Assembly (NCBI GenBank): GCA_040754395.1
Contig: JBFMCL010000014.1
Span: 1-64,000, forward strand
Source of the DNA: Nitrospirota bacterium
GTDB taxonomy: Bacteria; Nitrospirota; Thermodesulfovibrionia; Thermodesulfovibrionales; SM23-35
Direction: 5' to 3'
DNA: 64,000 nt
The position numbers and the translations under genes were made by a program. The notes under the pieces are model-generated. The model saw only the letters and a list, made by a program, of their open reading frames with translations. It made no database searches and was not told the origin of the DNA. Below are positions 18,099 through 26,296 of this stretch, in pieces (the first letter of the stretch is position 1; each line of letters starts with the position of its first letter).

Positions 18099-18802
18099 GA
18101 ACACTTTTCATTTCGTTTTTCATAATGGTTCTTTTTTTGTTTCAGGCATATGCCCAGAATGAAAATGTCCTGATTCGTGAAGAGTTCCGGGATCTGGAAG
18201 ACTGGAGGCCGCTCCATTTCCCGAAGATCAAAAAGCATTCCACGTATTCCATCGTTCAAGAAGAAGGGAAAACATATCTGAGAACAGCAAGCATTGCCTC
18301 CGCATCGGCGATAGTCCATAAAAAGGAATTCGATGTGTATGAGTATCCAAGAATGAGATGGAAATGGAAGGCAGAGAATGTCTATAAAAAAGGAAATGTA
18401 AAGGAGAAGTCAGGTGACGATTATCCTTTGCGTGTCTATGTTATCTTCAAGTACGATCCTCTGCGCGCATCCCTGGGCCAGAAGATCAGGTATGGCTTAG
18501 CCAAAAAAATCTATGGTGAGTATCCTCCGCACAGCAGCCTCAGCTATATCTGGGCGAACAGGAAGGACGAACAGGGAATAGTCACGAATCCCTATGCTGA
18601 TGAATCAAAAATGGTGATCCGTGAGGCTGGCCCTGACAGGATCGGACAATGGCGGGAAGAGAATGTACATGTGGTTGATGATTACAGGAAAGCATTTGGA
18701 GCTGATCCGCCGGCGATCGCCAGCGTTGCGGTGATGAACGACTCAGACAACACGGGAGAACGTTCCGTTTCCTATATTGAGTATATCGAAGTCTACAAAT
18801 AG
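18089..18802 (+). CDS. DUF3047 exported protein
   Basis: A 237-residue DUF3047 family protein, function unknown. Its ATG lies 10 bases inside the preceding gene, indicating translational coupling. A signal peptide is clear (LFISFFIMVLFLFQAYAQ), so it is periplasmic. Family features include FRDLEDWRPLHFPK after the signal, MRWKWKAENVYKKGN, a segment with DDYPLRVYVIF, LSYIWANRKDEQ, and the final SVAVMNDSDNTGE with YIEYIEVY. It completes a three-gene unit with the TVP38 and flavoprotein genes. The beta-rich, sugar-binding-like pattern at the C-terminus is suggestive only. Confidence 0.85.
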   Translation: MRIGTLFISFFIMVLFLFQAYAQNENVLIREEFRDLEDWRPLHFPKIKKHSTYSIVQEEGKTYLRTASIASASAIVHKKEFDVYEYPRMRWKWKAENVYKKGNVKEKSGDDYPLRVYVIFKYDPLRASLGQKIRYGLAKKIYGEYPPHSSLSYIWANRKDEQGIVTNPYADESKMVIREAGPDRIGQWREENVHVVDDYRKAFGADPPAIASVAVMNDSDNTGERSVSYIEYIEVYK

Positions 18803-18822
18803 CATCCTTTTACAGGGGATAC

Positions 18823-21483
18823 ATGTACAAAAAAATCAGTGATTATGCCATTATCGGTGACCTTCATTCCATAGCACTCGTGGGACTTGACGGATCAGTT
18901 GACTGGTGCTGTCTCCCTCACATTGATTCCCCCAGCGTGTTTGGCGCATTGCTTGATGACAAAAAAGGAGGATGCTTTGCGGTAACTCCCTCAGGTGATT
19001 ATGATTCAGCCGCCAGTTATATGGACGATACGAATATCCTGGTAACCCGGTTCAGGACGAGAACGGGTGTTGCGCACATTACTGATTTTATGCCGGTTCC
19101 CGTGCACGGACAGGAGGATATGGAAGAGGAACATCATGAGCTTTATCGTTTGATACAGGTACTGGAGGGAGCAGTCGGGATAACACTCCGTTTCGAGCCC
19201 CGTTTCGATTACGCACGGGAAAAACAGGTATGTGAAAAAAAGGGTAAGGTCGTCCGATGCACGGGGAAAAACCTCTCTGTCTCACTGCTGTCGACCCATG
19301 ATTTCATTCTTCACGATGAAGGAGCTGCGGCGCTGTGGAATCTCAACGCAGGGGACAGGATATGGTTGCGGATGAAATATGGCATGGAGGATCAGTCTGC
19401 GCTTGACATTCAAAAAGCCGAAAAGGCCTTAAGAGATACCGCGACATACTGGCGGGACTGGCTGGGCAGGAGTGAAACAGGGGTAACCGTTGATCTGGGG
19501 CCCTATCGTGAAATGGTGAAACGGTCTGCACTTGTTTTAAAGCTTCTCTCTTATGAGACCACAGGTGCGATTGCTGCGGCAGGGACGACGTCCCTTCCCG
19601 AGGAGATTGGCGGGAAAAGGAACTGGGATTACCGGTATACCTGGATACGGGATGCAGCATTTACCCTTCAGGCGCTCTTTAATCTCGGGCATCTTTCTGA
19701 GATGGAAGGATACCTCAGATGGATTGAGCAGCGCATTGAAAAACATGGTGCGGCAAGACTCCAGGTAATGTACGGGCTTCGTGGTGAGGAGGAATTGCCG
19801 GAACAGGAACTCACACATCTGGACGGGTATAAAGGCTCCCGGCCAGTGCGCATAGGAAATGCAGCAGCAAAACAGAGACAGCTTGACATCTATGGTGAGT
19901 TAATGGATGCAGCCCAGAAACTGTCTGACTATGTCGGAAAGATAGATGCCGGGATGTGGCCATTTCTCCAGGGTATCTGTGAGTATGTGATTGCACACTG
20001 GCAGGAAAAAGATCACGGTATTTGGGAGGTTCGGGGGGGACCCCGTCATTTCGTATATTCGAAAGTCATGTGCTGGGTGGCGATTGACCGTGGCATCACT
20101 ATTGCGCGGCGGTATGGGTTCCCTGCTGAACTGAAAAAATGGAAGAAAGTGCGTGAGGACATAAAAGAGGAGATTTTACGGAAGGGCTACCGCGAATCAA
20201 AGAAATCATTTGTCCAGCATTATGATACTGATATGCCGGATTCAAGCAATCTCTTGCTTCCGCTCCTTGGGTTTCTTCCGGTTGATGACCCCCGCATACT
20301 TTCAACAATTGAAGCTACCCGCAGAGAACTTGACAGAGAAGGACTTCTGTACCGGTACAAAACAGAAGACGGATTGCCGGGCGGAGAGGGGGCATTTCTT
20401 CTCTGTGCATTTTGGCTGATCGATTGTCTCATTGCCCTCGGAAGGATCGAAGAGGCAGAACGCCATCTGCAACGGATCGAGAGGCTTTCCAATCATGTCG
20501 GGCTTTTTTCTGAGGAATATGACGTACGCCGGTCCGAACAACTGGGAAATTTCCCGCAGGCCTTTACCCATATTGGATATATCAATAGTGTGGTTGCCCT
20601 CTGCAAGGCAAAAGGACAGGATCGTACGGAACCGCTGATAGAGAGAAAAAGGCCGGGATATCTGCTCCTTTCCGGTACCGTTGTTCTCAATGACGGTGAA
20701 TCTCCGAAAAAAAACCCCTCAAAAGACATTATCATTCACCTCAAGCGCGCCATGAATATTCTCAGAGGGGCGTTTTTTGATACACAACATGGCAGGGTTG
20801 CGTACGAGAGGATGCACAAATCCCCGGCCTACGGGGAATATGTAGCCCTCACATACCATCTGAAAAACCTTAATCTGAGCCGTTTACAGTCGAGAAATGA
20901 ACAGGTGGCGTTCTGGATTAATGTATATAATGTTCTGGTGATACATGGAGTAATAGAACTTGGAATCAGAGATTCCGTGAAGGAGGTGCGGAGTTTTTTT
21001 CGGAGAGTTCAGTATCAGATACAGGGGATGTTCTTCAGCCCGGATGATATTGAACACGGTATTTTGCGTGGGAACAGGCGCCCTCCTCACTCCCTGTTCA
21101 AACCCTTCAAGGCAAAAGACAGGAGGCTGGTTTTTTCGATCAGACCTGTAGACCCGAGGATACATTTTGCTCTTGTATGCGCATCATCTTCCTGTCCCCC
21201 TATCGAAATATATACACAAGAAAACCTTGACAGGGAGCTGGATATTTCCGGGAAGACCTTTCTTAATTCAGGTGGTGTCATTATTGACAAAGAGAGAAGG
21301 CTCGTATCTCTTTCAAGAATATTCAGATGGTACGGTGATGATTTTGGAAAGGATCAGGCGAAAAGACTGAGGTTCATCGCCTCCTTTCTTTATGAGAAAG
21401 AAGACGCGGACTTTCTGAGAAAATATGCTGAAAGCATAAAAATATCTTATCAGGACTATGACTGGAGGCTGAACAGATATTAA
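18823..21483 (+). CDS. GH15 glucoamylase/trehalase-like protein fused to DUF547
   Basis: An 886-residue fusion. Residues 1 to about 600 are a GH15 family glycoside hydrolase: the N-terminal YAIIGDLHSIALVGLDGSVDW, the sugar-pocket motif NWDYRYTWIRDAAFTLQALF, and the C-terminal segment GLFSEEYD followed by GNFPQAFTHIGYINSV near residue 575. GH15 enzymes hydrolyse alpha-glucosidic bonds such as those of glucans or trehalose. From about residue 645 to the end is a complete DUF547 domain (AFWINVYNVLVIHGVIELG, then HFALVCASSSCPPI). Bacterial GH15 proteins normally stop near 600 residues. AGGGGAT gives a clear start at 18823. No frameshift or stop separates the two parts, so the fusion looks genuine. 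It may share the transcript of the DUF3047 unit, 20 bases upstream. Confidence 0.88.
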   Translation: MYKKISDYAIIGDLHSIALVGLDGSVDWCCLPHIDSPSVFGALLDDKKGGCFAVTPSGDYDSAASYMDDTNILVTRFRTRTGVAHITDFMPVPVHGQEDMEEEHHELYRLIQVLEGAVGITLRFEPRFDYAREKQVCEKKGKVVRCTGKNLSVSLLSTHDFILHDEGAAALWNLNAGDRIWLRMKYGMEDQSALDIQKAEKALRDTATYWRDWLGRSETGVTVDLGPYREMVKRSALVLKLLSYETTGAIAAAGTTSLPEEIGGKRNWDYRYTWIRDAAFTLQALFNLGHLSEMEGYLRWIEQRIEKHGAARLQVMYGLRGEEELPEQELTHLDGYKGSRPVRIGNAAAKQRQLDIYGELMDAAQKLSDYVGKIDAGMWPFLQGICEYVIAHWQEKDHGIWEVRGGPRHFVYSKVMCWVAIDRGITIARRYGFPAELKKWKKVREDIKEEILRKGYRESKKSFVQHYDTDMPDSSNLLLPLLGFLPVDDPRILSTIEATRRELDREGLLYRYKTEDGLPGGEGAFLLCAFWLIDCLIALGRIEEAERHLQRIERLSNHVGLFSEEYDVRRSEQLGNFPQAFTHIGYINSVVALCKAKGQDRTEPLIERKRPGYLLLSGTVVLNDGESPKKNPSKDIIIHLKRAMNILRGAFFDTQHGRVAYERMHKSPAYGEYVALTYHLKNLNLSRLQSRNEQVAFWINVYNVLVIHGVIELGIRDSVKEVRSFFRRVQYQIQGMFFSPDDIEHGILRGNRRPPHSLFKPFKAKDRRLVFSIRPVDPRIHFALVCASSSCPPIEIYTQENLDRELDISGKTFLNSGGVIIDKERRLVSLSRIFRWYGDDFGKDQAKRLRFIASFLYEKEDADFLRKYAESIKISYQDYDWRLNRY

Positions 21484-21670
21484 ATGCGTGTACGAAAACT
21501 GACCCTCTGCGTTTCTTACCCCTTGTGGTGCTTCGGGATATGGAAACACCACTAGCTCAGACACACAGGGGGAACACCATAGAACTGCACGTCTTCGATG
21601 CAGTCAGGATGGAGAAGAAATGGAGTGAACAGGCGAAAGAGTGATCGAGGCAGAAATGACCACCTTCAGT

Positions 21671-22303
21671 TCATGCAATTCTCTGGAACAGCGTATAGAC
21701 ATACGGCCTTTCCTCTCCCGAAGGCATGTGATAGGTATAGTCGAAATGTTCCCGCAGAGAGAACTCATTTCCGAGAAAATCCGCCAGCATGTCCTGGTCA
21801 TAATTCCTGATCCGCAACCCGCTGCACCATTGTGCTCCCTTCAGGGAAAACGCTGCGATGATCACGTATCCGCCATGTTTTACGATCTTTTTCAATGTAG
21901 CCAGGTACCCCTGCTGCTGCTGTTCCTCCAGGAGAAAATGCAGTACCGCTCTGTCGTGCCACAGGGCAATATTCTGCAGCCTGTGAAGGTGAAGAGGCTG
22001 TGTAATGTCGTCGGTAATCCATTGAACACGCGAAGCCTTTTCCTCTCCGAGCCGCTCCCGCAGTTTCTGCAACGCGACCTCACTGATATCCACCGCGATG
22101 ATGTTCTGGAATCCCTGCCGGAGAAGGCAATCAATCAGTGTGGTTGCGCCTGCACCCACATCGAGGACCGGGTCCTCCTTATTGAGGATGCATCGGGAAA
22201 TCAGTCTGAGGGAAGGTTCCGGCATGGACTCGTACCACCCAAGACGGTCAACCTCTTGAGAGGCGTACACCCTGTCCCAGTGTGCCTTAAAGTCTTTGTT
22301 CAT
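21671..22303 (-). CDS. class I SAM-dependent methyltransferase
   Basis: A 210-residue Rossmann-fold methyltransferase. Motif I is VLDVGAGATTLIDCLL, motif II contains IIAVDISEVALQKLRERL, and motif IV reads ALWHDRAVLHFL. That last pattern is typical of small-molecule methyltransferases related to the TehB/thiopurine group. The C-terminal part (FDYTYHMPSGEERPYVYTLFQ) would form the substrate lid. The substrate cannot be inferred. It lies downstream of the TauE/SafE gene on the same strand with a 43-base gap and may be co-transcribed, which would place it under the same two-operator promoter. Confidence 0.8.
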   Translation of the reverse strand: MNKDFKAHWDRVYASQEVDRLGWYESMPEPSLRLISRCILNKEDPVLDVGAGATTLIDCLLRQGFQNIIAVDISEVALQKLRERLGEEKASRVQWITDDITQPLHLHRLQNIALWHDRAVLHFLLEEQQQQGYLATLKKIVKHGGYVIIAAFSLKGAQWCSGLRIRNYDQDMLADFLGNEFSLREHFDYTYHMPSGEERPYVYTLFQRIA

Positions 22304-22346
22304 TCCAGAGAAAGATTTCTCAGGAGAAAGCGCGATGTTTTTCTCC

Positions 22347-23129
22347 TCATAGGGCGATGCCCGTCCATATTTTTATCGCTGTTGCACAAATTACGGCTGC
22401 AAGCAGCCACCGCAAAAACTGCACCTTTGTTTTTTTGCTGACGATGCTTCCTGCGGCCGCTGCGGGAAGGGCGCCCAGCACAAGGGTTGCGGCCATGAGA
22501 AAAGGGATCTGACCGGTTGCGGCCTTTCCGACCAGCCCGGCTGTTGCAGAAAAAAGACCGATTGCAAGGGTGCTGCCGAGCGCGACCCTGAGCGGAATCT
22601 TCAGGAGATACAGCAGGATCGGGATAATGATAAAGGCGCCTCCCTGTCCTACAAGGCCCAGAAAAAAGCCCACAGGAACCCCGATAACGATCGCTTTCCC
22701 TTTGCTGAAAGATACCTGATCTGCTATGTCTTCATCCTTGAAGTAACTGCGGGGAATGAGCATGGTTACTGCAGCAACCAGCGAAAGCATCCCGAGGATG
22801 CACAGGAGCAACGTGTCGGACATTGTTTTGGAAATAAGCGCCCCGCTGAGCGATGCAAGAAACAGAGTCGGCCCAAGGGTCATTACAAGGGTTCTGTTGA
22901 CAAGTCTCTGTTTCTGGTGCCACAACATCGCTGTTGCAGAGGCAAAAAACCCCTGCGCCATGGTAAGTCCGGTGATGCTCTTCACGTCAATTGCGGAAAA
23001 CCCGAGAACCTGCGGAAGATAGAGCAACAGCGGAAACATGATAATCCCGCCCCCGATTCCAAGCATCCCGGAAAAAAATCCTCCGGTTGAGCCCCCAAAA
23101 AAGAGAAACGCATAAAACGCCGCAGACAT
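22347..23129 (-). CDS. TauE/SafE family anion exporter
   Basis: A 260-residue membrane protein of the TauE/SafE family, usually linked with export of sulfite, sulfoacetate or other small organosulfur anions. The internal duplication is visible: GGFFSGMLGIGGGIIMFPLLL in the first half and GFFLGLVGQGGAFIIIPILL in the second (each shown here within a 21- or 20-residue run shortened at the ends). About eight membrane segments can be drawn. GGAGAG gives a good ribosome site for ATG 23129. The promoter upstream overlaps two similar 15-bp palindromes, so the gene is probably repressed by a dedicated regulator. No sulfur-assimilation gene lies nearby to name the substrate. Confidence 0.87.
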   Translation of the reverse strand: MSAAFYAFLFFGGSTGGFFSGMLGIGGGIIMFPLLLYLPQVLGFSAIDVKSITGLTMAQGFFASATAMLWHQKQRLVNRTLVMTLGPTLFLASLSGALISKTMSDTLLLCILGMLSLVAAVTMLIPRSYFKDEDIADQVSFSKGKAIVIGVPVGFFLGLVGQGGAFIIIPILLYLLKIPLRVALGSTLAIGLFSATAGLVGKAATGQIPFLMAATLVLGALPAAAAGSIVSKKTKVQFLRWLLAAVICATAIKIWTGIAL

Positions 23130-23182
23130 GTTTTATCTCTCCGGAAATGCAGAATACATTTTTCCCCTTTTCACGCTTAAGT

Positions 23183-23228
23183 ATAGACTAAATCTATTAA
23201 TTTATAATAATCGATAGTTTATATCTAT
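23183..23228. promoter_or_regulatory. two operator-like palindromes in the tauE leader
   Basis: ATAGACTAAATCTAT (23183-23197) and ATAGTTTATATCTAT (23214-23228) share the pattern ATAGNNTANATCTAT. Their centres are 31 bases apart, close to three helical turns, so two dimers would bind the same face. The second site covers the predicted transcription start of tauE and the first lies in its leader, as expected for a repressor. The regulator is not identifiable here. Confidence 0.6.
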
Positions 23229-23258
23229 ATAGTAAAAAATTGTGCGGGATATTGTCAA
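23229..23258 (-). promoter_or_regulatory. promoter of tauE
   Basis: On the minus strand TTGACA (23258-23253), an 18-base spacer and TACTAT (23234-23229). The leader is about 90 bases and contains the palindromes described separately. Confidence 0.7.
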
Positions 23259-23297
23259 TCTTTAAATGTGTGATGAAGGAAAACTTCCCGGGAGGTA

Positions 23298-24005
23298 TCA
23301 GATTCCCGCTTCATCCCGGAGATCCCGGAGTATCGAAAGGCTTTCCGGGGTCATTTCAGTCTCATTGATCTCGAGGATAACGCCGATATCGTACCTTCTT
23401 TTGAGTAATTCCCTGAGCGCCGAGACTTCTCTGCAGTCTGGCCGGAGCGGCCAGTGGTCTGTGAGGCCGTTGCGCCAGCCATTGTTTCGATGCATATGTA
23501 CATAATCTATTTTATTGATCTCTTCCTGATGCAGGGATCTGACGAAATGCACCGAATTTATCCCTGCAAGCTCCACATGTCCGAGGTCAAGTGTGACTGA
23601 GGCAGCATACCGATGCCAGAACCACCGCACATCGTGGGTATCCCTTGCATTCTCGAAAGATACCCTCGCAACAGCGGACAATTCATCCAACGCCTCCTGA
23701 AACCTCGAGTGATGGTGACCAAAAAGTCTCTTGCCTTCATAGGTCTTCTCATCATGAAGGATAAGTGCAAGGTCGGACCATTCAGCCATTATCCTGAGCG
23801 CGTGCATCATTTCCCTGTCCAACAGATAGTAGTTCACAGGATGAATGACATAGCGGATGCCTCTTTCCCTGCACATGCGGGCGCAATGCTTCATTTGGGT
23901 GAGGTTGTCCTTCATTCCGCAGTACACAGATATCTGAAAAAACTCTGCGTCCCACGTGTCCAGCTCTTCAGAAAAAACCACTCTCGTACCGATGCGCATA
24001 CTCAT
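23298..24005 (-). CDS. sugar phosphate isomerase/epimerase-like TIM-barrel protein
   Basis: A 235-residue protein of the xylose-isomerase-like / AP-endonuclease-2 TIM barrel superfamily. Start was set at ATG 24005 (MSMRIGTRVVF); a longer reading extends over the divergent tetR promoter. Metal-ligand strands are visible: the second-strand IRYVIHPVNYY, central VSFENARDTHDVRWF with its glutamate, VTLDLGHVELAG with an Asp and His, IDYVHMHRNNG, and the final VILEINETEMT with a glutamate. These match the ring of acidic and histidine ligands of the fold. Substrate is unknown. It is divergent from tetR and the menaquinone operon, with roughly 90 bases to the tetR operator; no functional tie is evident. 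Confidence 0.75.
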   Translation of the reverse strand: MSMRIGTRVVFSEELDTWDAEFFQISVYCGMKDNLTQMKHCARMCRERGIRYVIHPVNYYLLDREMMHALRIMAEWSDLALILHDEKTYEGKRLFGHHHSRFQEALDELSAVARVSFENARDTHDVRWFWHRYAASVTLDLGHVELAGINSVHFVRSLHQEEINKIDYVHMHRNNGWRNGLTDHWPLRPDCREVSALRELLKRRYDIGVILEINETEMTPESLSILRDLRDEAGI

Positions 24006-24069
24006 ATTGTAATCAATACCGCTTTCGAAAAAATACGGCGGAGAGAGTGACAGAAGCCAATAAATCCGT

Positions 24070-24099
24070 TTGACAGCACACAGCGGTTTAGAGTAGTAT
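24070..24099 (+). promoter_or_regulatory. promoter of the tetR-menaquinone operon
   Basis: TTGACA (24070-24075), an 18-base spacer and TAGTAT (24094-24099). The TetR-type palindrome begins inside the -10 box. Confidence 0.75.
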
Positions 24100-24119
24100 T
24101 GAGTGAGCACTCACTCAAT
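24098..24119. promoter_or_regulatory. TetR-type operator
   Basis: A 22-bp palindrome with perfect 10-bp arms: ATTGAGTGAG, a CA centre, CTCACTCAAT. The TGAGTGA/TCACTCA half-sites are typical of TetR-family operators. It covers the end of the -10 box and the transcription start, so binding should block the whole operon. Confidence 0.8.
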
Positions 24120-24218
24120 TTATTGAAACATTCACCGTCTGCAAGGATTTCCGGCAATGGTGCTGATTCTCCGGCAGAAGATCCTGCCCGGGAGAAAGTG
24201 CAGAGGACAGGAAACAGC

Positions 24219-24854
24219 ATGCTCAGGGACAGTAAAGAAGACCGAAAAAATCATGACAAGCGGACACGCATCCTTGATGCCGCACTGAAGACATTTGTGA
24301 AACGGGGCTTTCCCGACACGAAGGTTGCCGAGATTGCGTCGGAAGCAGGAGTGGCTGAAGGGACGCTCTACAACTATTTCCCGAGCAAGGAGGATCTTCT
24401 CCTCGCCCTTTTTGATGAAAAATGGGGCGGAATCATTGAGGAGATCAAAGGAAAGATCAGCCGGCTTGACGACCCGAACAAAAAATTGAAGGCAATATTT
24501 TCCCTGGTCGTGAGGATGTTCAAGAAGAACAGGCAACTGGCGGAGCTGTTCATGGTTGATGTCAAGCAGAGCAGCATTTTCCTGAACAATTACACGATCA
24601 ACCGTATTGTGGAATTTCTTGACATGATCGAAGAGGTTCTGGAGGAGGGAAAGGAGAAAGGGATTTACCGCAGGGATCTTGATACCCGTGTCGCAAAGAT
24701 GATCATTTTCGGGGCAGCCCAGGGAATTCTCCTGAGCTGGGTGTTGAGTGAATCGGCAGCGGTAAGAAAGCAGACCTTTAAGTTTTCCCTCTATCGTGCT
24801 GCAAAGACACTGAAAGACATTTTCAAATCCGGACTGGTTGGAGAAAAACAATGA
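24219..24854 (+). CDS. TetR/AcrR family regulator heading the menaquinone operon
   Basis: A 211-residue TetR-family regulator. The start ATG 24219 is preceded by AGGAAACAGC; a reading from 24099 would begin inside the operator and is rejected. The helix-turn-helix is at residues 16-62: RILDAALKTFVKRGFPDTKV, then AEIASEAGVAEGTLYNYFPSK. The C-terminal ligand-binding domain is all-helical, around FMVDVKQSSIFLNN and the final ILLSWVLSES; no ligand can be read from it. Its stop codon overlaps the ubiD start (ATGA), so it is the first gene of the operon and probably represses itself together with the quinone genes. FadR- and AcrR-like members often sense acyl-CoAs or hydrophobic molecules, which is only a suggestion here. 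Confidence 0.9.
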   Translation: MLRDSKEDRKNHDKRTRILDAALKTFVKRGFPDTKVAEIASEAGVAEGTLYNYFPSKEDLLLALFDEKWGGIIEEIKGKISRLDDPNKKLKAIFSLVVRMFKKNRQLAELFMVDVKQSSIFLNNYTINRIVEFLDMIEEVLEEGKEKGIYRRDLDTRVAKMIIFGAAQGILLSWVLSESAAVRKQTFKFSLYRAAKTLKDIFKSGLVGEKQ

Positions 24855-26296
24855 TATTTCAAGACCTGAAGGAGTTTATCGCATTTCTGGAAGACAAGAA
24901 GGAACTGGTGCGTATTAAGGCTGAGGTTGATCCGGTGCTCGAAGTAACAGAAATTACCGACAGGATATCGAAAAAGGGCGGGCCAGCCCTTTTGTTCGAA
25001 AATGTAAAGGGCTCCCGGATGCCGATAGTAATCAATCTCTTCGGCTCCTACCAAAGGATGAGCTGGGCGCTCGGAGTAGACGACTTCGGCAAGATCAATC
25101 AGCGTTTTGCCTCTCTGCTGAAGGGCGAGATTGATTTGAATATGCGCGAGAAGCTGGAGGCACTCTACGGTCTCTACAAGTTGAGTGCCTCCAAGCCAAA
25201 AGAGATAAAAAGGGCGCCTGCCCAGGAGATAGTGAAAGAAAAGGACTTCTCCCTGTTTGAATATCCTGTGCTGAAATGCTGGCCCGGAGACGGAGGGCGG
25301 TTTATCACCCTTCCCCTTGTGATCACAAAGGACCAGGAAAGCGGGAAGCAGAATGTGGGAATGTACCGGATGCAGGTCTATGATGAAAAAACTACCGGAA
25401 TGCACTGGCATACGCACCATGACGGTGCAGTAAATTACCGCAAGGCGGTGAAACTCGGCAAGCGGCTCGAAGTTGCCGTTGCCCTTGGCGGCGATCCGGT
25501 GACCATCTTTTCAGCGACAGCGCCGCTCCCGTACGGGATTGAGGAGCTGTTTTTTGCGGGGTTCCTGAGGGGCAAGCCGGTCGAAGTGGTCAGGGCAAAG
25601 ACCGTTGACCTGCTGGTACCTGCACGGGCTGAAATCATCCTTGAGGGATATGTCGAGATCGGTGAAAAGAGAAGGGAAGGACCGTTCGGCGATCATACGG
25701 GCTATTACTCGATCGCTGATGACTATCCGGTTTTTCACGTGACCTGCATAACCCAAACAAAAGATCCTGTATATCCTGCGACAATCGTCGGAAAGCCGCC
25801 TATGGAAGACTGCTACATGGGAAAGGCGACCGAGCGCATGTTCCTTCCGTTTATTAAGATGCAGCTTCCGGAGATCGTGGATGTGAACCTGCCGCTCGAG
25901 GGCGTATTTCATAATTGTGCCCTGATCTCCATCAAGAAGGCATACCCCATGCATGCGCGAAAGATAATGAATGCGATCTGGGGGCTCGGGCAGATGATGT
26001 TCACGAAATTCATCTTCATTTTTGACGAAGAGGTGGATGTGCAGAATACCTCTGAGGTAGCCTGGAAGGCTTTCAACAATGTGGATCCAGCCCGGGATAT
26101 CATGATTGCGGAGGGGCCTCTCGATGTTCTCGACCATTCTGCTCCACAACCTATTTATGGGGCAAAGATGGGGGTAGATGCAACAAAAAAATGGCCGGAA
26201 GAAGGGTACCAGAGGGAATGGCCTCCGGAAATTCACATGTCTGAGGAGATAAAGACGCTTGTCGAGAAGAGATGGAAGGAATATGGTTTTAAGTGA
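24851..26296 (+). CDS. UbiD family prenyl-FMN-dependent decarboxylase (menaquinone route)
   Basis: A 481-residue UbiD-type decarboxylase, which uses prenylated FMN supplied by UbiX. Family features are visible at the N-terminus (FQDLKEFIAFLEDKKELVRI), the prFMN-binding centre around GMYRMQVYDEKTTGMHWHTH, and the active-site region EGPFGDHTGYYS. In futalosine organisms, a UbiD/UbiX pair removes the ring carboxylate from the naphthoate after prenylation by MqnP, and this operon has exactly that trio. Its start overlaps tetR by four bases and its end overlaps the prenyltransferase frame. A role in another aromatic decarboxylation cannot be excluded, but the context strongly favours menaquinone. 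Confidence 0.9.
   Translation: MIFQDLKEFIAFLEDKKELVRIKAEVDPVLEVTEITDRISKKGGPALLFENVKGSRMPIVINLFGSYQRMSWALGVDDFGKINQRFASLLKGEIDLNMREKLEALYGLYKLSASKPKEIKRAPAQEIVKEKDFSLFEYPVLKCWPGDGGRFITLPLVITKDQESGKQNVGMYRMQVYDEKTTGMHWHTHHDGAVNYRKAVKLGKRLEVAVALGGDPVTIFSATAPLPYGIEELFFAGFLRGKPVEVVRAKTVDLLVPARAEIILEGYVEIGEKRREGPFGDHTGYYSIADDYPVFHVTCITQTKDPVYPATIVGKPPMEDCYMGKATERMFLPFIKMQLPEIVDVNLPLEGVFHNCALISIKKAYPMHARKIMNAIWGLGQMMFTKFIFIFDEEVDVQNTSEVAWKAFNNVDPARDIMIAEGPLDVLDHSAPQPIYGAKMGVDATKKWPEEGYQREWPPEIHMSEEIKTLVEKRWKEYGFK

Noticed and set aside
21484-21670. Terminator between the GH15 fusion and the methyltransferase
   Set aside because: GTGGTG/CACCAC arms exist but with a long loop and no T-run; nothing else is seen in this gap.
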